Positions 7,118-14,486 of a stretch of 14,486 nt of DNA are shown here, piece after piece (the stretch's first letter is position 1; every line of letters starts with the position of its first letter). Made by a program: the position numbers and the translations under genes. Source of the DNA: Gammaproteobacteria bacterium. Its GTDB lineage: Bacteria; Pseudomonadota; Gammaproteobacteria; Arenicellales; Arenicellaceae. The stretch is taken from the NCBI GenBank assembly GCA_003485905.1, contig DNHK01000340.1:1-14486 (forward strand), in the 5' to 3' direction. The notes under the pieces were generated by a model. That model ran no database searches. It saw only the letters and a list, made by a program, of their open reading frames with translations, and had not been told where the DNA came from.

Positions 7118-8284
7118 TTACTCTGTAGAATCTTCCAGAGCAAAATAGTCTGGAGTACCACCAACTTGAGACAACATGCCATGATCATCACCAAACCACC
7201 AACCTAAATCCCAATCGTCACCGTTGAAGGTCATAATACCGACTTCCCAGCCACCGACGGGTCCATTGGTGGCAGGAATACCAAACAGGCTCTGCGTATT
7301 GTTCGCGGTAAGTAAAAATCTAATAACAACTTTATCGCCATCCGCAATTAAAGTACTAATCATATCCACTCGATCTGGAAAAGCACCACCCATTGGATAT
7401 TCTGATTTAGCCGGTTCCTTAGCAAATTCTGCTAGGTGTAGAAATCCTGAACGAGTGTAAGTGTTATAAGGCCTACTATTTGCCTTCTTGGGGTACATCC
7501 CATCAGGAGCACCTTTGGCTTTATACGCATTCACCTTCAGTTTGTTACGATACTCCTGAGAGTCAATCGGATTTGCCAGTGCTTCAGCAAGGATAGCGTC
7601 ACCAGTTCTGGTGGCAACATTTGAAGGCGGCACAATGACTTTTCCATCTGCCCGCGCCGGCATTATTGTTCCGAGCTGATTTAGTAAGCGGACCTCATCC
7701 GACATAAACCATCCATCAACAATTTTACCGTCGGCTAACTCAAGAATTGCCACCGCTTCAACATCAATCGATTTCCCCGTCGCAGGAATGCCGTAGAAAT
7801 TCCCTTGGTGAGTGCCCTTAATCTGATATTGGACTACAACTGTACTACCTTCACCAATGAGTTCTATCACCTCTAGGTTTCGGTCAGGAAATGCTTCTTG
7901 TAGCGAATCAGACATATCGGCCAATTCGGATCCGTCAGCGTTATAGCTTAGATTATGAAATTCACCCCGTACCATTTTATAGTCAGCGCCCAAGAACTCC
8001 TGCTCTGCTTCTGGATCACCCAATACTTCCATATACTCTGCAACAATCGCTTTATTGCGTTCACGTTCAGCCCGCTCTTCCTGAGAAGGCGGTTGCGGAA
8101 TTGGCGCCGCCGGCTGCTCAACCACTGCGGCAACGGTTTCTTCAACTGCCGGGGCCATATCGGGCGCGGCCTCAGTCATAGCCTCGGTACCTTGATCACT
8201 GCCACAGCCCGCTAATAGTATGAGCATAGTGGTAGCGATGCTTAGATTATAAATATTCCCTGTTAGTGTGCTTTTTGCCGACAT
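7118..8284 (-). CDS. Lipoprotein with two SnoaL/NTF2-like domains
   Basis: This is a 388-residue protein with a lipoprotein signal ending in LLAGC (Cys27), followed by an Ala/Pro/Glu-rich linker (about 35-70). Two related domains follow, of the SnoaL-like (polyketide-cyclase, NTF2-like) type. The first (about 75-206) has AFPDRNLEVIELIGEGSTVV, GIPATGKSIDVEA and GKIVDGWFMSDEVRLLNQLG. The second (about 240-377) repeats the pattern: AFPDRVDMISTLIADGDKVV, FGIPATNGPVGGWEVGIM and WDLGWWFGDDHGMLSQVGG. The internal duplication is clear. Such domains bind small hydrophobic ligands or act as cyclases or isomerases; none of these roles is proven here. The start has AGGAGG six bases upstream. It lies 104 bases after the TctC-type gene with no terminator between, so it is probably the last gene of the transport operon and might bind or convert the transported compound. 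Confidence 0.85.
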   Translation of the reverse strand: MSAKSTLTGNIYNLSIATTMLILLAGCGSDQGTEAMTEAAPDMAPAVEETVAAVVEQPAAPIPQPPSQEERAERERNKAIVAEYMEVLGDPEAEQEFLGADYKMVRGEFHNLSYNADGSELADMSDSLQEAFPDRNLEVIELIGEGSTVVVQYQIKGTHQGNFYGIPATGKSIDVEAVAILELADGKIVDGWFMSDEVRLLNQLGTIMPARADGKVIVPPSNVATRTGDAILAEALANPIDSQEYRNKLKVNAYKAKGAPDGMYPKKANSRPYNTYTRSGFLHLAEFAKEPAKSEYPMGGAFPDRVDMISTLIADGDKVVIRFLLTANNTQSLFGIPATNGPVGGWEVGIMTFNGDDWDLGWWFGDDHGMLSQVGGTPDYFALEDSTE

Positions 8285-8388
8285 TGCGTTCCTCCTATTT
8301 TGATGGAAAAAATTTAAAGATGTTAAAATTGTTAGACACCAAACAACGAATACTGATGCCTTTGCATTCTTGTAAATGGCCGCTGATT

Positions 8389-9468
8389 TTACTCTGCTTC
8401 TGCTATATATTGCTTTAAAAACGCCAATGCGGCCTGGTCAACGTCAGTCATTTCCGAGAATCGTTGGGAGATATAGTCGTTAGGAACGACCTCGTAAAAA
8501 TATCCCAACACCGCAGTAACGTCAGTAATCATATCAGGATCAACGACAGCTTTCGCAAACCCTGAACGTAGTTCTGCCAAAGCCTGTGGCTCTGTCTCAG
8601 GTGGAGCGAGCAACATATTGTCGGCAACACTGCGCAAATCGAGCGCAAGTTTAAGCGCCTGCCAATACTCGCCAGACGGTGCTTCACCTTTCAAGCTTTC
8701 GTAGCCCTGCATAAACGTTGGTATTTCCGGTGCGAACTCACTACGTGGGTAATTACCGTTCGCATCTCTATAAGGGAACTGCCACAACGGGGCCACTATC
8801 CCTGGTTCTATAAGAGTAGACACCACTGCCGAACGATACCCAGCAAAGGTTCCGCCAAACATATTTATTTCGCTAGATTGAATCGCATTGCGTACCGTGT
8901 TTTCACTCGAATACCCGGTAATATATTTATGCTCCAACCCTAGACTGTCGATCGCCAGTCTAGGCATAATATCAAGGCTTGAACTAGTCCGAATACCCCC
9001 TAGTCGTATACCCTCGGCACTGAGTATTTGCGCTGATGACTGGAGTTCAACTGGCGCTATATCCTGCCGAGCGAACTGCATTACCGGTCCGCTACGCAAC
9101 CCACCTACCACATCAAACTTATCTAATTCATAGCGAATCCCTGGCTCACCCAGTAAAGGCACAAGCAAGCTAATAGGCGCAAACAATACCGTCATACCGT
9201 CTGGGCGGGCACGCTCATAGGCATAATTTAGCGCTCTAATTCCTGCAGCGCCTGACATGTTTTGCACAATCACATTTGGATTGCCACTAATATGCTTACT
9301 CAAGTATTTATTAAGCAATCGCGCACTGGTATCCGTACCGCCACCAGGATTAAAGCCTACTAGTATGGTGATCGTCTTACCTTCGAACTCTTGCGAGTAA
9401 GCTGTAGATCCCACGCAAGCTAGTAACACTAGCGCTGATGCGATCACTATTTTAGAAAATTTTTTCAT
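8389..9468 (-). CDS. TctC/Bug-type solute-binding protein of a tripartite tricarboxylate transporter
   Basis: This is a 359-residue periplasmic binding protein with a signal peptide (1-25, cut near AYSQ; an LLAC at 15-18 leaves a lipoprotein form possible). Family features are ITILVGFNPGGGTDTSARLLNKYL just after the signal, NVIVQNMSGAAGIRALNYAY near 64-83 and RPDGMTVLFAP. It delivers a carboxylated ligand to the TctA-TctB permease encoded upstream. It is somewhat longer than the usual 320-330 residues, with a region containing RSEFAPEIPTFMQGYESLKG that matches the domain-two loop of Bug proteins. The ATG overlaps the stop codon of the SUMF-like gene by one base (TAATG), which implies translational coupling and a common transcript. 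The ligand cannot be told from sequence. Confidence 0.92.
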   Translation of the reverse strand: MKKFSKIVIASALVLLACVGSTAYSQEFEGKTITILVGFNPGGGTDTSARLLNKYLSKHISGNPNVIVQNMSGAAGIRALNYAYERARPDGMTVLFAPISLLVPLLGEPGIRYELDKFDVVGGLRSGPVMQFARQDIAPVELQSSAQILSAEGIRLGGIRTSSSLDIMPRLAIDSLGLEHKYITGYSSENTVRNAIQSSEINMFGGTFAGYRSAVVSTLIEPGIVAPLWQFPYRDANGNYPRSEFAPEIPTFMQGYESLKGEAPSGEYWQALKLALDLRSVADNMLLAPPETEPQALAELRSGFAKAVVDPDMITDVTAVLGYFYEVVPNDYISQRFSEMTDVDQAALAFLKQYIAEAE

Positions 9469-10298
9469 TACATTGTTTCCGCCAATCGAATACCGTAGCC
9501 ATTGCCAAAACTGCTTTTGGCGTTATCGTTTCGATTTGCAGGTCGAAGATTTCGAGAATAATGCGTCCACGATCCACCACGTAACGGGCTGCGTTCGCAA
9601 TCCCCCGTTAACCAGGCGCTGCCGTCAGTAGGCGCACCCTGATAATCCTCATTATAACAATCTGCAGTCCACTCCCAAACGTTGCCAACAGTATCATGAA
9701 GTCCCCAGGGATTGGCTTCAAATGCGCCAACCGGAGAAGTATAGTCCCACTGGTCGCGACCAACTTTGCCGGGACCTTTGCCGCAACAATCGTTGGGGCC
9801 ATAGTTTCCGTACTCTCGAGTAACGGTATCGCCATTGGAAAAAGGTGTATCCGTTCCGGCACGCGCTGCAAATTCCCATTCAGCTTCTGTAGGTAGACGA
9901 AATTCTCGACCCGTTTGTTCGCTAAGCCAAGAAGCTAATGCGACCCCATCATGCCAGCTTACATTCGTCACAGGTCTATTACCTCTACCCCAACCCTCAT
10001 CACCCGGAAGATCGCGACCAGTCGCGTTGGCGAACAAATCAAACAAATCAAAAGTGACCTCATACTTTGCGATTGAAAATGCATGAACAGAAACTTCGTG
10101 GACTGGTAACTCGTTTGCGTCACCCTCGCCGGCCATATCGCCCATCTTAAAAGTGCCGCTATTAATTTGAATCATCTCAGGAATCAGTTCATCCAGAGTA
10201 CTCACGTCAGGATCTTGTTGAGCAAACGCGACTCCAAAAGAAGTTGCCAGGAGAAACATCACCCAAATTTTTAGGTTTTCAAATAACAGGCTGCTCAT
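9468..10298 (-). CDS. Exported formylglycine-generating-enzyme-like (SUMF) protein lacking catalytic cysteines
   Basis: This is a 276-residue protein with a signal peptide (about 1-26, AFA-Q). The rest is one FGE-sulfatase (SUMF1-type) domain: MIQINSGTFKMGD (42-54), PVHEVSVHAFSIAKYEVTF, NRPVTNVSWHDGVALASWL, REFRLPTEAEWEFAARAG (131-148), NPWGLHDTVGNVWEWTADCY (196-215), SPLRGGSW (237-244) and GYGIRLA. True formylglycine-generating enzymes have two cysteines just after the RGGS segment; here it reads WTHYSRN, so that chemistry is unlikely. The four cysteines present (171, 172, 214, 234) could form disulfides or bind metal. No sulfatase gene is in the window. The gene lies between the TctA-TctB and TctC genes, 51 bases after the former, with AGGAG nine bases before its ATG. 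A role as an accessory factor for ligand binding or transport is inference only. Confidence 0.88.
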   Translation of the reverse strand: MSSLLFENLKIWVMFLLATSFGVAFAQQDPDVSTLDELIPEMIQINSGTFKMGDMAGEGDANELPVHEVSVHAFSIAKYEVTFDLFDLFANATGRDLPGDEGWGRGNRPVTNVSWHDGVALASWLSEQTGREFRLPTEAEWEFAARAGTDTPFSNGDTVTREYGNYGPNDCCGKGPGKVGRDQWDYTSPVGAFEANPWGLHDTVGNVWEWTADCYNEDYQGAPTDGSAWLTGDCERSPLRGGSWTHYSRNLRPANRNDNAKSSFGNGYGIRLAETM

Positions 10299-10349
10299 AC
10301 CAATACTCTCCTTCTATCGTTCTTTTTAGAATTCTCGAAAAAATAACAA

Positions 10350-12404
10350 CTAAATAAATAACCAGGTTGGTAATCCTTCAGGTAAATATGCGGGTAGATT
10401 TTCACTCAACCAGGACGGGTACCAAAACATGTGCATGACTCGATCGTAAAAAGCGATCATAAAAACCCATGCCGATAGCGCATAAATAAAACAAGTTTTC
10501 CTAACATAACCGCCCCATCTACTCAGGTATGCAGCAATAAACACCGGTAAGGCTATTTTTTGTCCCACGATTAGCATCAGTAGCAGCATAACGACCAAGT
10601 ATAGAAAAAACTGCATCGCCTTTAATAATACCGCCTCTTCAGCTGCATGGCGGATGGTAGCTCCCCAACCCTTCCCCGCTAATGCTAGCGTACGCAAAGC
10701 TCGGGAATCATTTACAACAATAAAAAATGTGCATGCTATGCCGCAATAACTTAATAGCAGCGGAAACTGTTTGACTGAATTTGGCCAATCCTTAGCTACC
10801 CACGCTGCTCCACTAAATAGAAAAAGCATAATAATTGAATAAGGAACAGAAAAGACGGAAGCGCCAACAATTGATTCAGTGCTATTGATTGCCTTGCGCT
10901 TGTCAGTACCTCCCACAAGCTTTTGTTCGCGCTTTCGAACAATAATACCTCGCACCACCAATATCAGTGTGATCAGTATAGTCACGCCAATCACTATAAC
11001 AATTGGCCGCTGCATCCATTCATATCCATCGTATATACGATTAGTCAAAAGATAGGCATTTTCCAGAATACTACCCAGAACCAGCGCCAAGACCAGCGGA
11101 GGCCTAGGCCAATCACCACGCTTCATCACAAACCCAACCACACCCATGATCAAGCAGACCACCCAATCGCCCAGATCACCACCACCAAGCCACGCCCCCA
11201 TAAACACAAACATGATAATTGCCGGTACAATCATATGGCCCGGTAGAAAAGCCAATTTCGCAATATGTCGAACACTCAAAAGTAACAAGATAGTTGCAAA
11301 AATATTCGCAATTGCAATAGACCAAACCATGCTAAATGTGGTGCTTAATTGCGTGGTAAGCATTTCCGGGCCGGGCTTTAAGCCGACAATCAATAGTGCA
11401 CCCAACAATATCGCTGCCCCCAAACTACCCGGTACTCCAAACGCTACGGTAGGCAATAACGATCCACCACGTGTAGCATTGTTTGCGGCTTCAGGGGCTA
11501 TGACGCCACGAACATCTCCATGCCCAAATCGTGATTTTTCTTTTGCGGTTTGTACAGCATGTCCATAAGCAAGCCAATCGACGATAGACGCACCCAATCC
11601 CGGTAATATACCAATATAGGTACCAATGGTTGCGCAGCGCACGGCTAGCCACCAATGCGCTACCACATCTTTAACCCCATCCAAAATAGCCCCGCCTTCT
11701 ACCTGTTCTTGATTAACGCTAGATATAGATCTATCCCGAATCGCGAGTTCCAGTAGCTCGGGTAGCGCGAATAAGCCCAACACCACTGGAATAAGTGGCA
11801 AGCCATCGATAAGGTAGTCTATTTCAAAATAGTATCTTGGAATGGCGCCGGAATCTGAGTAACCTACCGTAGACATCAACAAGCCCAAACTTGCAACTGA
11901 CAAGCCCTTAAGCACTGACCCACCACTTAATGAACCCACCATGGTCAGCCCCAGAACGCCCAGCATGAATATTTCTGGAGAACCAAATGATTGAATTATT
12001 GGCCGAATTAAAGGCAGCGATATAGCCAACATCAATGCACCAAACACACCGCCAAATGCCGAGGTGGTAAATGCAGCCCCTAATGCGCGCGCAGCCTGCC
12101 CATTTTGCGCCATCGGATAACCATCCAATATAGTCGCCTGCGACGCTGACGTGCCGGGGACGCCCAGCATTACCGATGCGATTGTATCGCTAGTAGAGGT
12201 GACCGCGTACATACCGAGTAGTAGGGCAAAAGCCGACACTGGCTCCATGCCAAACGTGAACGGTAGTAATATAACCAGCCCTATTATTGTTCCCAGTCCC
12301 GGGATCACCCCAAGAAAAATACCAAACAATACACCGAGAAATAAAAAACCCAAGGTTGGCCATTGCAGTACCAGCAAGAATCCTTCTAAGAAAGCATCAG
12401 TCAT
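10350..12404 (-). CDS. TctA-TctB fusion: large and small permease subunits of a tripartite tricarboxylate transporter
   Basis: This is a 684-residue inner-membrane protein. Residues 1-490 are a complete TctA large subunit with both signature repeats: GVIPGLG (32-38) with SVMLGVPGTSASQATILDG (78-95), and GILPGLG (265-271) with TVAFGVPGSLGAAILLGALL (319-338). A charged linker (about 490-512) follows. Residues 515-655 form four further hydrophobic segments (about 521-536, 547-563, 597-620 and 637-653) like the separate small subunit TctB, which is otherwise missing from the operon. The tail ends with a Pro/Trp-rich segment. With the TctC-type protein it should import a carboxylate using an ion gradient. 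It is the first large gene of the operon. Its ATG has only a weak GAG upstream. Assignment of the tail as TctB rests on position, size and helix count more than on motifs. Confidence 0.9.
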   Translation of the reverse strand: MTDAFLEGFLLVLQWPTLGFLFLGVLFGIFLGVIPGLGTIIGLVILLPFTFGMEPVSAFALLLGMYAVTSTSDTIASVMLGVPGTSASQATILDGYPMAQNGQAARALGAAFTTSAFGGVFGALMLAISLPLIRPIIQSFGSPEIFMLGVLGLTMVGSLSGGSVLKGLSVASLGLLMSTVGYSDSGAIPRYYFEIDYLIDGLPLIPVVLGLFALPELLELAIRDRSISSVNQEQVEGGAILDGVKDVVAHWWLAVRCATIGTYIGILPGLGASIVDWLAYGHAVQTAKEKSRFGHGDVRGVIAPEAANNATRGGSLLPTVAFGVPGSLGAAILLGALLIVGLKPGPEMLTTQLSTTFSMVWSIAIANIFATILLLLSVRHIAKLAFLPGHMIVPAIIMFVFMGAWLGGGDLGDWVVCLIMGVVGFVMKRGDWPRPPLVLALVLGSILENAYLLTNRIYDGYEWMQRPIVIVIGVTILITLILVVRGIIVRKREQKLVGGTDKRKAINSTESIVGASVFSVPYSIIMLFLFSGAAWVAKDWPNSVKQFPLLLSYCGIACTFFIVVNDSRALRTLALAGKGWGATIRHAAEEAVLLKAMQFFLYLVVMLLLMLIVGQKIALPVFIAAYLSRWGGYVRKTCFIYALSAWVFMIAFYDRVMHMFWYPSWLSENLPAYLPEGLPTWLFI

Positions 12405-12578
12405 CTAAGCTCATTTTAGGTTTGGGGATATGCATTTCAAATTGACAAAACATTGCAAGCTGAAGTCGTAGGAATGATGAAATCCTGACCTTGCGTGCGC
12501 GTGAACCGTACGGTAAATACGCTCAAGTTGATTCAATTTATACGTTATATAATCGTTTATAACAAGTTTATATAAATT
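12405..12578. other. Leader region upstream of the transport operon
   Basis: These bases contain no gene on either strand that I can support. The right half is strongly A+T-rich and carries the -10 side of the candidate promoter. The left half would be the untranslated leader of the TctA-TctB transcript. I see no clear riboswitch or terminator fold in it. Confidence 0.5.
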
Positions 12579-12596
12579 TTATCGATCATCGATCAA
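12567..12596 (-). promoter_or_regulatory. Candidate promoter of the transport operon
   Basis: On the minus strand TTGATC (12596-12591) is followed after 17 bases by ATATAA (12573-12568), or after 18 bases by TATAAA (12572-12567). It sits in a very A+T-rich stretch with repeated ATCGAT elements. A start near 12560 would give a leader of about 155 bases before the TctA-TctB ATG. It overlaps the end of the small ORF at 12579-12710. Confidence 0.45.
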
Positions 12597-12710
12597 ACTA
12601 TGGAGACCGTCCTGGCTTTGAAGCAGGAAATCAAGATCATTTACGCCGGAGGATAGAATACCTAATCGACTGTCCCTATTCGTATCTGCACGAGCAAATT
12701 TGACCGTCAT
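12579..12710 (-). pseudogene. Small ORF resembling the start of an FAA-hydrolase protein, probable remnant
   Basis: An ATG at 12710 with GGAG six bases upstream opens a 43-codon frame ending in TAA. The peptide starts MTVKFARADTNRDSRLGIL and goes on with VNDLDFLLQSQDGLHSLIDD. This pattern (a Phe-Ala-Arg strand, an RLGI strand, then an acidic DL-x-LL segment and a GL-x-SL helix) is like the first 40 or so residues of cytoplasmic fumarylacetoacetate-hydrolase family proteins. Beyond the stop the sequence turns very A+T-rich and no continuation of the family is found, so a truncated gene seems likelier than an intact one. A short leader peptide of the transport operon is the main alternative. 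It starts directly after the T-run of the receptor gene's terminator, with no room for its own promoter. Confidence 0.4.
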
Positions 12711-12720
12711 TTTTCTCTCC

Positions 12721-12755
12721 AAAAAAAACGCCCCGGCACAAAATGCCGAGGCGTT
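12721..12755 (-). terminator. Rho-independent terminator after the TonB-dependent receptor gene
   Basis: On the minus strand AACGCCTCGGCA (12755-12744) pairs with TGCCGGGGCGTT (12738-12727), with a single U-G wobble and a five-base loop. Eight T (12728-12721) follow, two of them shared with the stem. A small second stem (12765-12771 with 12776-12782) lies between it and the receptor stop codon. Confidence 0.93.
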
Positions 12756-12796
12756 AGATAGTTTGATCAGTAGAAACTGATCTATAGAGAACTCGG

Positions 12797-14486
12797 CTAA
12801 TTTTCGCCGAATTTCGCCTGAAAGGTCATGCCATACATCGCTTCGCCCAAGGATTTAGCATTACAGCCAAAATTCAAGTTTCCACCTGCACCTGCACCGT
12901 AACCGACGCCACCACATGCAAACGTCTCGGTCAGATTATTACCCCAGAGAGCAATCTCATACTGACGATCATCCCCGAAGACATAACCAGCCCGGGCATC
13001 CAGATAGCCATTGCTAGTAGACTCGTCATAACCACCGGCATTCTGAACAAATGAATAAAAATACGGTGCTTCGTAACGGTACTTCATCATTAACGAAAGC
13101 TCGCCATTACCAAGCGGTATGGTATATACCCCCATCACGTTATAAGTCAGCTCGGGAGTATTGGTGATTTCTTTGCCCGGTGTTGCCGCAGACGCTGGAT
13201 TCAATCCCGTTGTATCCACTACTTCAGTATCAGCGGTACCCAAGGCTCCTTGAAAATACCATTTTTCATTTGGAGCCCATTTAGCTTCAATTTCAATTCC
13301 CTTAATTTCAACGCCTGGGACGTTAACCAAGGCAGGTATGCCACCATAACTTTCGAACAATTGTAGGTCTTCCCATTCATAAAAGTATGCGGCGGCATTT
13401 ACTTGCAACGTATTGTCGACAAATTCACCTTTGTAACCTACTTCATAAGCTTTCATAAATTCCGGACCAATTGGATCATCCCCGGTTGAAAGCGCTCGAT
13501 TATCATAAGCCCCACCTTTAAACCCTTCTGAATAGCTTGCGAAGGCCATGGAAGCATCACCAAAAAGATAGTTTGCGCCAAGCTTTCCACCCCATTGAGA
13601 GAGTTCCTGAACAGGTGAATCAGTATTTCCAGTTACGCGACCAGGAGTTTGCCCGGGACAACCAGCTGCACGAAAATCTCGAGTCCAAGCCGATTGACCA
13701 GTATCTGATGGAGTAAATCCACACACAGTTCTAACCCAATTCTCATTATCAGCTGATAAACGATCATCGGTATATCTAAGGCCTAAAGTAAAGGTAAGTT
13801 GTTCGCTTGCCGCCCAATCTGCCTGAGCATATGCAGACCAAGCTTTATAGGTACTATTGATATCAATACCCGGCGCCACGCCCATACCACCGGCAGCACC
13901 AACATTTGCCACCCATGTGTCTTCCTCTGATTCAGACGACGTAAAATACAGACCGGTCAACCACCGTACAGGGCCCTCTGTAGTAGAAGTTAAACGAAAC
14001 TCCTGTTGCCAAACTCTCCAATCTCCTTCTCGCATTGGAGAAAACCCCGTCAGCTCACCACCATTTCGCTCATTCGCATAGGTATTGTCATACGAGGTTA
14101 AAGAGGTCAAATCCATCCCTGTAAAAGAATGGTTTATGTTCAAACGAACACCATCCCACTTTGTTTCAAAATCGTCTTCCGGATCCTGATAGGTAAAACC
14201 GTCTTCAGTAGAATAGTTAATAAGCCGGTTAAATGCACCGGCAGCAGGGTCAGGATTGACTATAACCATGCCCGTGCCGCGATTAAACTGGTCCTGCAAA
14301 TATGGGAAAGAAGCAACATTCGCAGCGGTAGCCCGCACGTAAAAGTTGTCTCGCCCAGAATAATTATCTGCAGTTCGATTAAAACGGTTTGGATCAAACT
14401 GACCGTTTGCAAGTCGGTTCCCAGATGCCTTATACGCTACATCTTCTCCGTCTGAACGACCGGTCGATAACGTAAAACCAACGCAC
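12797..14486 (-). CDS. TonB-dependent outer-membrane receptor, C-terminal part
   Basis: These are the last 562 residues of a beta-barrel receptor that imports a scarce or bulky nutrient across the outer membrane with energy from TonB. The frame stays open to the right edge, so the signal peptide, TonB box and most or all of the plug domain lie outside the window. Typical alternating barrel strands are visible: LTSLTSYDNTYANER, WQQEFRLTSTTEGPVRWLTG, LTFTLGLRYTDDR, SMAFASYSEGFKGGAYDNR, EFMKAYEVGYKGEFVDNTLQ, NVPGVEIKGIEIEAKWAPNE and the final YGMTFQAKFGEN. The SEGFKGG and YEVGYKGE elements are common in receptors of proteobacteria that use complex organic compounds. The last residues extend three beyond the usual terminal aromatic. 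A GTG at 14338 is internal and not a start, since coding sequence of the same style continues before it. The ligand is unknown. Confidence 0.93.
   Translation of the reverse strand, partial: CVGFTLSTGRSDGEDVAYKASGNRLANGQFDPNRFNRTADNYSGRDNFYVRATAANVASFPYLQDQFNRGTGMVIVNPDPAAGAFNRLINYSTEDGFTYQDPEDDFETKWDGVRLNINHSFTGMDLTSLTSYDNTYANERNGGELTGFSPMREGDWRVWQQEFRLTSTTEGPVRWLTGLYFTSSESEEDTWVANVGAAGGMGVAPGIDINSTYKAWSAYAQADWAASEQLTFTLGLRYTDDRLSADNENWVRTVCGFTPSDTGQSAWTRDFRAAGCPGQTPGRVTGNTDSPVQELSQWGGKLGANYLFGDASMAFASYSEGFKGGAYDNRALSTGDDPIGPEFMKAYEVGYKGEFVDNTLQVNAAAYFYEWEDLQLFESYGGIPALVNVPGVEIKGIEIEAKWAPNEKWYFQGALGTADTEVVDTTGLNPASAATPGKEITNTPELTYNVMGVYTIPLGNGELSLMMKYRYEAPYFYSFVQNAGGYDESTSNGYLDARAGYVFGDDRQYEIALWGNNLTETFACGGVGYGAGAGGNLNFGCNAKSLGEAMYGMTFQAKFGEN

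Noticed and set aside
9468..10298. Calling this gene an active formylglycine-generating enzyme or sulfatase activator
   Set aside because: The two active-site cysteines after the RGGS segment are missing and there is no sulfatase gene nearby.
11146..11568. A 140-codon open frame antisense to the TctA-TctB gene
   Set aside because: It mirrors the TctA signature region and its low-complexity composition is that of an antisense shadow.
12600..12656. An 18-codon plus-strand ORF starting at 12600
   Set aside because: It is very short, has no ribosome site, and lies antisense to the better supported minus-strand ORF.
12797..14338. GTG at 14338 as the start of the receptor gene
   Set aside because: The same frame is open to the window edge with receptor-like sequence before it, and the protein would lack its signal peptide and plug domain.

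Overview
The window looks like a segment of a Gram-negative, probably gammaproteobacterial and marine or environmental, chromosome of moderate G+C content. The evidence for this is a TonB-dependent outer-membrane receptor, two lipoproteins with lipoboxes, periplasmic binding-protein and Tat-like signal sequences, and uptake systems (TRAP and tripartite tricarboxylate transporter, TTT) typical of proteobacteria that live on organic acids. The exact taxon cannot be read from the sequence. No tRNA, rRNA, CRISPR array, insertion sequence or phage gene was seen.

Left part (1-5512): the 3' end of a fused TRAP-type permease on the plus strand runs off the left edge. It converges on a minus-strand gene for an exported DUF6152-type protein. 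That gene is divergent from an exported dienelactone hydrolase-like gene, and the space between them holds candidate back-to-back promoters and a perfect 11-bp inverted repeat. A very clear rho-independent terminator closes the hydrolase gene. A lipoprotein amidohydrolase with its own good sigma-70-like promoter follows.

Right part (5642-14486), all minus strand, read from right to left: a TonB-dependent receptor (5' end beyond the right edge) ends at a strong terminator. Next comes a 43-codon ORF that resembles the first residues of an FAA-hydrolase protein and may be a gene remnant. A TTT transport operon follows: a fused TctA-TctB membrane protein, an exported formylglycine-generating-enzyme-like (SUMF) protein without the catalytic cysteines, a TctC/Bug-type solute-binding protein that overlaps the SUMF gene by one base (TAATG), and a lipoprotein with two SnoaL/NTF2-like domains. 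A strong terminator then precedes fumarylacetoacetase (fahA).

Together the genes suggest a locus for taking up and breaking down organic acids or cyclic compounds. The receptor would act at the outer membrane, TRAP and TTT permeases at the inner membrane, exported hydrolases in the periplasm, and fumarylacetoacetase in the cytoplasm as the last step of tyrosine/homogentisate-type degradation. The substrate is not known. The most unusual points are the TctA-TctB fusion, the cysteine-less SUMF protein inside the TTT operon, the tandem SnoaL lipoprotein, and the possible FAA-hydrolase remnant.
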